Assembly (NCBI GenBank): GCA_927911515.1
Contig: CAKMQH010000192.1
Coordinates: forward strand, 1 to 10,266
Length of the DNA: 10,266 bases
Source of the DNA: an uncultured Neisseria sp.
GTDB taxonomy: Bacteria > Pseudomonadota > Gammaproteobacteria > Burkholderiales > Neisseriaceae
Direction of reading: 5' to 3'
Translations under genes and position numbers: made by a program
In this document: positions 6,241 to 10,266 of the stretch, piece by piece
Numbering within the stretch: position 1 is the first letter of the stretch
How the letters are laid out: every line of letters begins with the position of its first letter
The notes under the pieces: generated by a model
Database searches by the model: none
The model's input: only the letters and a program-made list of their open reading frames with translations
Told to the model about the DNA's origin: nothing

Positions 6241-7647
6241 ATGAAAAAAATTCAAGCAGATGTCGTCGTAATCGGCGGCGGTACTGCCGGCATGGGCGCG
6301 TTTCGCAATGCCCGTTTACATTCGGATAATGTTTACCTGATTGAAAACAACGTGTTCGGCACGACCTGCGCGCGCGTGGGCTGTATGCCTTCCAAACTCT
6401 TGATTGCCGCAGCAGAAGCGCGCCATCACGCATTGCATACCGACCCGTTTGGCGTGCATTTGGACAAAGACAGCATCGTCGTCAACGGCGAAGAAGTGAT
6501 GAAGCGCGTCAAATCCGAGCGCGACCGTTTTGTCGGCTTTGTCGTTGCCGATGTGGAAGAGTGGCCTGCCGACAAGCGCATTATGGGTTCGGCTAAATTT
6601 ATCGACGAGCATACCGTCCAAATCGACGACCATACCCAAATCACGGCAAAAAGTTTCGTGATTGCTACCGGTTCGCGTCCCGTCATCCTGCCACAGTGGC
6701 AGTCTTTGGGCGACCGTTTGATTATCAACGACGACGTTTTCTCATGGGATACGCTGCCTAAGAGCGTTGCCGTGTTCGGACCGGGCGTTATCGGTTTGGA
6801 ACTGGGTCAGGCATTGCATCGTTTGGGCGTGAAAGTCGAGATTTTCGGCTTGGGCGGCATTATCGGCGGCATTTCCGATCCCGTCGTTTCAGACGAGGCA
6901 AAAGCCGTGTTTGGCGAAGAATTGAAACTGCATTTGGATGCTAAAACCGAGGTCAAACTCGATGCAGACGGCAATGTAGAAGTCCATTGGGAGCAGGACG
7001 GCGAAAAAGGCGTATTTGTTGCCGAATATATGCTGGCAGCCGTAGGCCGCCGTCCGAACGTTGACAATATTGGTTTGGAAAACCTGAATATCGAAAAAGA
7101 TGCGCGTGGCGTGCCTGTTGCCGATCCGTTGACCATGCAAACCAGCATTCCGCATATCTTTATCGCAGGCGATGCGTCCAATCAATTGCCTCTGCTGCAT
7201 GAAGCTTCTGACCAAGGCAAAATTGCCGGTCACAATGCCGCTATTTTCCCGAATATTGAGAGCGGTTTGCGCCATAGCGTAATCGGCGTGGTATTCACCA
7301 GTCCGCAAATCGGTTTCATCGGTTTGAAATACGCGCAGGTTGCCGAGCAATACCAACCCGACGAATTTGTCATCGGCGAAGTATCGTTCAAAAACCAAGG
7401 CCGCAGCCGCGTGATGCTGGTAAACAAAGGCCATATGCGCCTGTATGCCGAAAAAGCCACCGGCCGCTTCATCGGCGCGGAAATCTTGGGTCCTGCCGCC
7501 GAACATTTGGCGCACCTATTGGCATGGGCGCATCAAATGAAGATGACCGTTGAGCAAATGCTGGATATGCCGTTCTACCATCCCGTTATCGAGGAAGGTT
7601 TGCGCACCGCGTTGCGCGATGCCGATGCGAAGCTGAAACAGGCTTGA
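6241..7647 (+). CDS. Pyridine nucleotide-disulfide oxidoreductase (dihydrolipoyl dehydrogenase / glutathione reductase type)
   Basis: 468 aa, no lipoyl domain. FAD-binding GGGTAG at 12-17; redox disulfide GTTCARVGCMPSK (Cys43, Cys48), nearer to Lpd than to glutathione reductase; NAD(P) fold GPGVIG at 180-185; FAD site IFIAGDAS with Asp311; C-terminal His447 and Glu452 in HPVIEE, the partner base for the disulfide. At the end of the second beta strand of the NAD(P) domain, where Lpd has Glu and glutathione reductase has Arg, this protein has Gly203 (EIFGLGG), so coenzyme choice is unclear. ATG 6241 is chosen over the open frame from 6184 because AAGGA lies at the right distance and the fold starts at once. 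In N. gonorrhoeae I recall the gene next to prx being called gor and OxyR-controlled; in meningococcal annotation a dihydrolipoamide dehydrogenase. Supplying electrons to Prx-Grx is an inference from position. Confidence 0.9.
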   Translation: MKKIQADVVVIGGGTAGMGAFRNARLHSDNVYLIENNVFGTTCARVGCMPSKLLIAAAEARHHALHTDPFGVHLDKDSIVVNGEEVMKRVKSERDRFVGFVVADVEEWPADKRIMGSAKFIDEHTVQIDDHTQITAKSFVIATGSRPVILPQWQSLGDRLIINDDVFSWDTLPKSVAVFGPGVIGLELGQALHRLGVKVEIFGLGGIIGGISDPVVSDEAKAVFGEELKLHLDAKTEVKLDADGNVEVHWEQDGEKGVFVAEYMLAAVGRRPNVDNIGLENLNIEKDARGVPVADPLTMQTSIPHIFIAGDASNQLPLLHEASDQGKIAGHNAAIFPNIESGLRHSVIGVVFTSPQIGFIGLKYAQVAEQYQPDEFVIGEVSFKNQGRSRVMLVNKGHMRLYAEKATGRFIGAEILGPAAEHLAHLLAWAHQMKMTVEQMLDMPFYHPVIEEGLRTALRDADAKLKQA

Positions 7648-7676
7648 TGGGTTGACTTAATCAATCTGCCGAAATG

Positions 7677-7728
7677 AAAGGTCGTCTGAAAACCTGATGA
7701 TTTTAAGGTTTTCAGACGACCTTTTTTT
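7677..7728 (+). terminator. Strong intrinsic terminator (inverted DUS pair)
   Basis: 19-base perfect arms (7677-7695 and 7706-7724) carrying two exact 12-mer uptake sequences, 10-base loop, T-run 7722-7728. Ends the flavoprotein transcript. Confidence 0.88.
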
Positions 7729-7771
7729 GTCTTTCCGTTGCGGAATAAAATCAGTTGCTGGCTAATGTGTA

Positions 7772-7859
7772 GTCGGATACTTGTATTCGACGAATATTTA
7801 ATGCTTCTGCTTCCTTTAGGTGTTGTGGCAGATGGAGATGTCAGATTCAAGAATCTGAC
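7772..7859. repeat. Pair of related 20-bp palindromes
   Basis: GTCGGATACTTGTATTCGAC at 7772-7791 (one imperfect pair) and GTCAGATTCAAGAATCTGAC at 7840-7859 (perfect, 9-base arms). They share the frame GTCnGATnCnnGnATnnGAC, start 68 bases apart, and look like remains of a dispersed neisserial intergenic repeat. I cannot name the family with certainty. Confidence 0.6.
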
Positions 7860-7871
7860 CTACGGCAGGCT

Positions 7872-7934
7872 GTTATCGAAGAAGGTCTGCGTACCGCGTT
7901 GCGCGATGCTGATGCGAAGTTGAAACAGGCTTGA
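7872..7934 (+). pseudogene. 3'-terminal stub of the flavoprotein gene
   Basis: Encodes the last 20 residues (VIEEG ... KLKQA) and the TGA of the gene that ends at 7647. Five bases of 63 differ and all five changes are synonymous (GAG/GAA, TTG/CTG, CGC/CGT, GCC/GCT, CTG/TTG). Similarity goes on past the stop through the DUS to 7981 (intact copy 7585-7693; stub copy 7872-7981) and ends sharply on the left, where GCAGGCT replaces the codons before Val. No start codon or ribosome site serves it. It is a leftover gene end, not a gene. Confidence 0.9.
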
Positions 7935-7966
7935 TGGGTTGAAATAATCAATTTTGTCTGAATGAA

Positions 7967-7978
7967 AGGTCGTCTGAA
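7967..7978 (+). repeat. DNA uptake sequence in the duplicated flank
   Basis: Exact AGGTCGTCTGAA, the counterpart of the copy at 7679-7690, here without an inverted partner. Confidence 0.85.
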
Positions 7979-8010
7979 AACTTGGATTTGAAGGCGAGTG
8001 TTCTTTAAAT

Positions 8011-8085
8011 TTTGATTATTCATCAAAGCCTGTTCAGATGGTTGATATCAGCTGGGTTCTGTATGTTGCGGGACTCGGCTTTTTT
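8011..8085 (+). ncRNA. Possible small RNA ending in a terminator
   Basis: Hairpin TTTGAT-TATTC-ATCAAA (8011-8027), an unpaired linker, then a 9-bp stem with three G-T pairs (8051-8059 with 8071-8079, 11-base loop) and TTTTTT (8080-8085). A weak promoter lies upstream: TTGGAT (7982-7987), 17 bases, TTAAAT (8005-8010), which would start at about 8017, inside the first hairpin. No gene ends nearby to need this terminator. Evidence is structural only. Confidence 0.3.
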
Positions 8086-8227
8086 CATTTCAAACGGTAT
8101 TGTTTGCGGTAATCAGTAAAGATTAAAAGGGAAGGAAATGGTTGGCTTCGATTTTAACTAACTCTCTCTGTGCTATGCGTTTCTTAAAAATACATTGCAT
8201 TTTCGCTCAATCCATTAACATTTAACC

Positions 8228-8257
8228 TTGTTGGAAACGCAATTTGTTTGTTAGTAT
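8228..8257 (+). promoter_or_regulatory. Candidate promoter for pta
   Basis: TTGTTG (8228-8233), 18 bases, TAGTAT (8252-8257). Would give a leader of about 62 bases before the ATG at 8327. Confidence 0.35.
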
Positions 8258-8326
8258 TAAGCCCAGTGCCGTTACGTCCGCATCACGGCGGCGACGGAGA
8301 ACCTCCACACAGAAAGGACACATATC

Positions 8327-9827
8327 ATGGCTAAATTATTGGTCGTTCCGGTATCTGCCGGTTTGGACGCCGCTGCCGCAAGCAAAGCCTTTGCCGCAGC
8401 CTTGGGCGCGCAAGTTTCAACCGCTCGACGCATCCGCCGAAACCCTGTTGGCACAAGGCAAAAGCGATGACTGGTTTGACGCTGTGGTCGGCAAAGCCGT
8501 CGCACTCAATACCGACAATCTCGTTATCGAAGGTATCGCCCCCGATGCGGACAAACTCTTCCTGTCCGGCAAAAACGTCGAGCTGGCACTGTCTTTGGAT
8601 GCGGGCGTAGTCTTGGCATTGCAATCTGACAATGCCGATGCAGCCGAAGTGGCACACCGAATCAACCTTGCCAAACAGCTTTACACCAACGCACCGGGTC
8701 TCTTGGAAGGTTTCATTATTGAAGGTGCGGCAGCATCCGTAGGCGAAGAAGTTGCCCGCCTGACCGGACTGGCGTTCTACGGCTCAAGCAGCGCGCTCAA
8801 AGACGTATCTGCGTTGGCAAAACGCGAAGCCTCCCGTCTTTCTCCCGCCCAATTCCGTTACAACCTGATTGATTTTGCCCGCAAAGCCGATATGCGCATC
8901 GTCCTGCCCGAAGGTGCAGAACCGCGCACCGTCGCCGCAGCCGCCATCTGCCACGAAAAAGGCATTGCCCGCTGCGTCCTGCTTGCCAAACGTGAAGAAG
9001 TTGAAGCCGTTGCCAAAGAACGCGGCATCAATCTGCCCGACTCTTTGGAAATCGTCGATCCTGCCACATTGATTGAACAATACGTCGAGCCGATGTGCGA
9101 ATTGCGCAAATCCAAAGGTCTGACCCCTGAAGACGCACGCAAACAACTGCAAGACACCGTCGTCCTCGGCACCATGATGATGGCGCAAAACGACGTGGAC
9201 GGCTTGGTATCCGGTGCCGTTCATACTACCGCCAACACCATCCGTCCAGCCTTGCAACTGATTAAAACCGCACCGGGCGCCAGCCTCGTATCCAGCGTAT
9301 TCTTCATGCTGCTGCCTAACCAAGTTCTCGTATTCGGCGACTGCGCGGTTAACCCGAATCCGACGCCCGAACAGCTTGCCGATATCGCCATCCAATCTGC
9401 CGATACCGCCAAAGCCTTCGGTATTCCGCCAAAAGTTGCCATGATTTCTTACTCCACCATCAACTCAGGCAGCGGCCCTGATGTCGATGCCGTGATTGAA
9501 GCCACCAAACTGGCGAAAGAAAAACGTCCGGACTTGGAAATTGATGGCCCGCTGCAATACGATGCGGCTACCGTGCCTTCAGTCGGCAAAAGCAAAGCGC
9601 CTGAAAGCACCGTCGCCGGTCAGGCAAGCGTCCTGATTTTCCCGAACCTCAACACCGGCAACTGTACTTACAAAGCCGTACAACGCAGCGCCAACGTCCT
9701 GAGCGTCGGTCCGTTGTTGCAAGGTTTGCGCAAACCGGTCAACGACCTCTCCCGCGGCGCATTGGTAGAAGACATCGTCTTTACCATCGCTCTGACAGCG
9801 GTTCAGGCAAAACAAATGGCTGGCTGA
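8327..9827 (+). CDS. pta: Phosphate acetyltransferase, frameshifted near codon 28
   Basis: Converts acetyl-CoA and phosphate to acetyl phosphate and CoA; cytoplasmic, with acetate kinase. The true start is ATG 8327 (ribosome site AAAGGA at 8313-8318): MAKLLVVPVSAGLDAAAASKAFAAALGA resembles the nucleotide-fold N-terminus of medium-length Pta. That frame then runs to a stop at 8468-8470 (47 codons). The rest of the protein is in another frame, picked up at KFQPLDASAE from 8412. One extra base (or two missing) between about 8408 and 8417 explains this; corrected length about 499-500 aa. The C-terminal PTA catalytic domain (about 175 to the end) is complete: VLPEGAEPRT, SGAVHTTANTIRPAL, VFGDCAVNPNP, QYDAATVPSVGKSKAPES, FPNLNTGNCTYKAVQRSA, GPLLQGLRKPVNDLSRGA. 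The in-frame extension to 8244 is Arg- and Pro-rich and unlike any Pta start. Ends before the terminator at 9851-9899. Confidence 0.92.
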
Positions 9828-9850
9828 TTGCTTGATTCTTTAAAGTAAAC

Positions 9851-9899
9851 AAAGGTCTCTGAAAGATCCTAAAATAAGGTTTTCAGACGACCTTTTTTT
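9851..9899 (+). terminator. pta terminator
   Basis: Arms 9851-9864 and 9881-9895 pair with one bulged C; the right arm is an exact DUS on the minus strand, the left arm a DUS that has lost one G. T7 at 9893-9899. Confidence 0.82.
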
Positions 9900-9984
9900 G
9901 ATTGGCTCAGTATGAAATCTATTCTTTCGGGGCGGCAGGATAACGAAGCGGCAAATACCGACATAAGCAGAACAAAAATTTCAT

Positions 9985-10089
9985 TATAGTGGATTAAATT
10001 AACCAGTACGGCGTTGCCTCACCTTGCCGTACTATTTGTAATGTCTGCGGCTTCGTCGCCTTGTCCTGATTCAAATTTAATCCACTATA
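9985..10089. mobile_element. Correia repeat element, short (internally deleted) form
   Basis: 105 bases bounded by 16-base perfect terminal inverted repeats: TATAGTGGATTAAATT (9985-10000) and its complement (10074-10089), with TA at both edges as expected for TA-targeted insertion. Inside are the known Correia blocks CCAGTACGGCGTTGCCTC, CCGTACTATTTGTA and CTGCGGCTTCGTCGCC. The central block of about 50 bases with the IHF site, present in the long form of about 155 bases, is missing. Non-autonomous, no coding content. Such elements can carry promoters at their ends or be cut by RNase III in transcripts; here it lies beyond the pta terminator. Confidence 0.93.
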
Positions 10090-10130
10090 AAAATGATCCA
10101 TCCAAATTGGACTGGAAATCCGACAAACAA

Positions 10131-10171
10131 AAAGGTCGTCTGAAACCGCGTTTGGTTTTCAGACGACCTTT
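10131..10171 (-). terminator. Inverted DUS hairpin, best read on the minus strand
   Basis: 15-base perfect arms (10131-10145 and 10157-10171), 11-base loop, each arm an exact 12-mer DUS. On the minus strand it is followed by TTTTTGTTT, so it probably ends a gene entering from the right of the window. Confidence 0.7.
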
Positions 10172-10266
10172 AAACTCTATTTCCCCGTATTGAAAAATCC
10201 TTTGTTTGTAGGGCATGGAGACGGAAGGGGTGTATTTTGATTTCAAAACCATCACCGCTTCGATGG

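Larger units (their letters stand above)
7648..8326. other. Gene-free region between the flavoprotein gene and pta
   Basis: 679 bases with no supported complete gene. In order: terminator (7677-7728), two related 20-bp palindromes (7772-7791, 7840-7859), a stub of the flavoprotein gene 3' end (7872-7934) with its old flank and DUS, a possible small-RNA unit (about 7982-8085), and the pta promoter region. Open frames here, such as 7738-7923, lack a ribosome site and any recognisable content. Confidence 0.7.
9828..10266. other. Gene-free region after pta
   Basis: Holds a terminator, a Correia element and an inverted DUS pair. The last 50 bases are open in more than one frame on both strands (for example ATG at 10215 running off the end), but are too short to call. 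The hairpin at 10131-10171, with its T-run on the minus strand, hints at a minus-strand gene ending to the right. Confidence 0.6.

Noticed and set aside
7738..7923. 61-residue open frame in the intergenic region
   Set aside because: No ribosome site, covers the palindromes and the stub in the wrong frame, and shows no protein-like features.
8244..8326. In-frame upstream start for pta giving a 527-residue protein
   Set aside because: The extension is Arg/Pro-rich and unlike Pta, while ATG 8327 in another frame has a good ribosome site and a Pta-like N-terminus.
10215..10266. Possible start of a plus-strand gene at the right edge
   Set aside because: Only 17 codons, weak ribosome site, and other frames are open too; the adjacent hairpin fits a minus-strand gene end better.
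1..10266. CRISPR array, tRNA, rRNA or prophage
   Set aside because: Repeats present are uptake sequences and a Correia element; no regularly spaced direct repeats, tRNA cloverleaf or phage genes were seen.

Overview
The window is chromosomal DNA from a Neisseria species, most likely a commensal rather than N. meningitidis or N. gonorrhoeae. Two things show this. First, the DNA uptake sequence (DUS) core GTCGTCTGAA occurs 16 times by eye, 11 of them as the full 12-mer AGGTCGTCTGAA (the 'AG-muc' dialect known from N. mucosa-type commensals), and I saw no copy of the pathogen core GCCGTCTGAA. Second, a short Correia repeat lies at 9985-10089. Gene content (Prx-Grx hybrid followed by a flavin disulfide reductase, mutM with an internal DUS) also fits Neisseria.

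Layout. 1-116: two hairpins that close the minus-strand gene. 117-2246 (-): MltD-like lytic transglycosylase with LysM repeats. 2247-2454: divergent promoter region. 2455-3114 (+): YafS-like methyltransferase-fold protein with a poor SAM site. 3361-4188 (+): mutM/fpg behind a good sigma70 promoter, then 4290-5060 (+): a PlsC/Nla-type acyltransferase. 5249-5987 (+): peroxiredoxin-glutaredoxin hybrid, frameshifted in an A7 tract. 6241-7647 (+): dihydrolipoyl dehydrogenase/glutathione reductase-type flavoprotein. 7648-8326: a gene-free 679 bp stretch with a strong terminator, two related palindromes, a 3'-end stub of the preceding flavoprotein gene, a possible small RNA and the pta promoter. 8327-9827 (+): pta, frameshifted near codon 28. 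9828-10266: terminators, Correia element, no supported gene.

How the genes fit together: mutM, prx-grx and the flavoprotein are all oxidative-damage functions (repair of 8-oxoguanine, peroxide reduction, thiol reductant supply). The acyltransferase and MltD serve envelope phospholipid and peptidoglycan, and pta serves acetyl-CoA/acetyl-phosphate overflow.

I found no clear undescribed system. The most informative anomalies are the lpd-like 3' stub, whose five coding differences from the intact gene are all synonymous (a likely scar of allelic import by transformation), the two single-gene frameshifts, and a possible terminator-ended small RNA at about 8011-8085.
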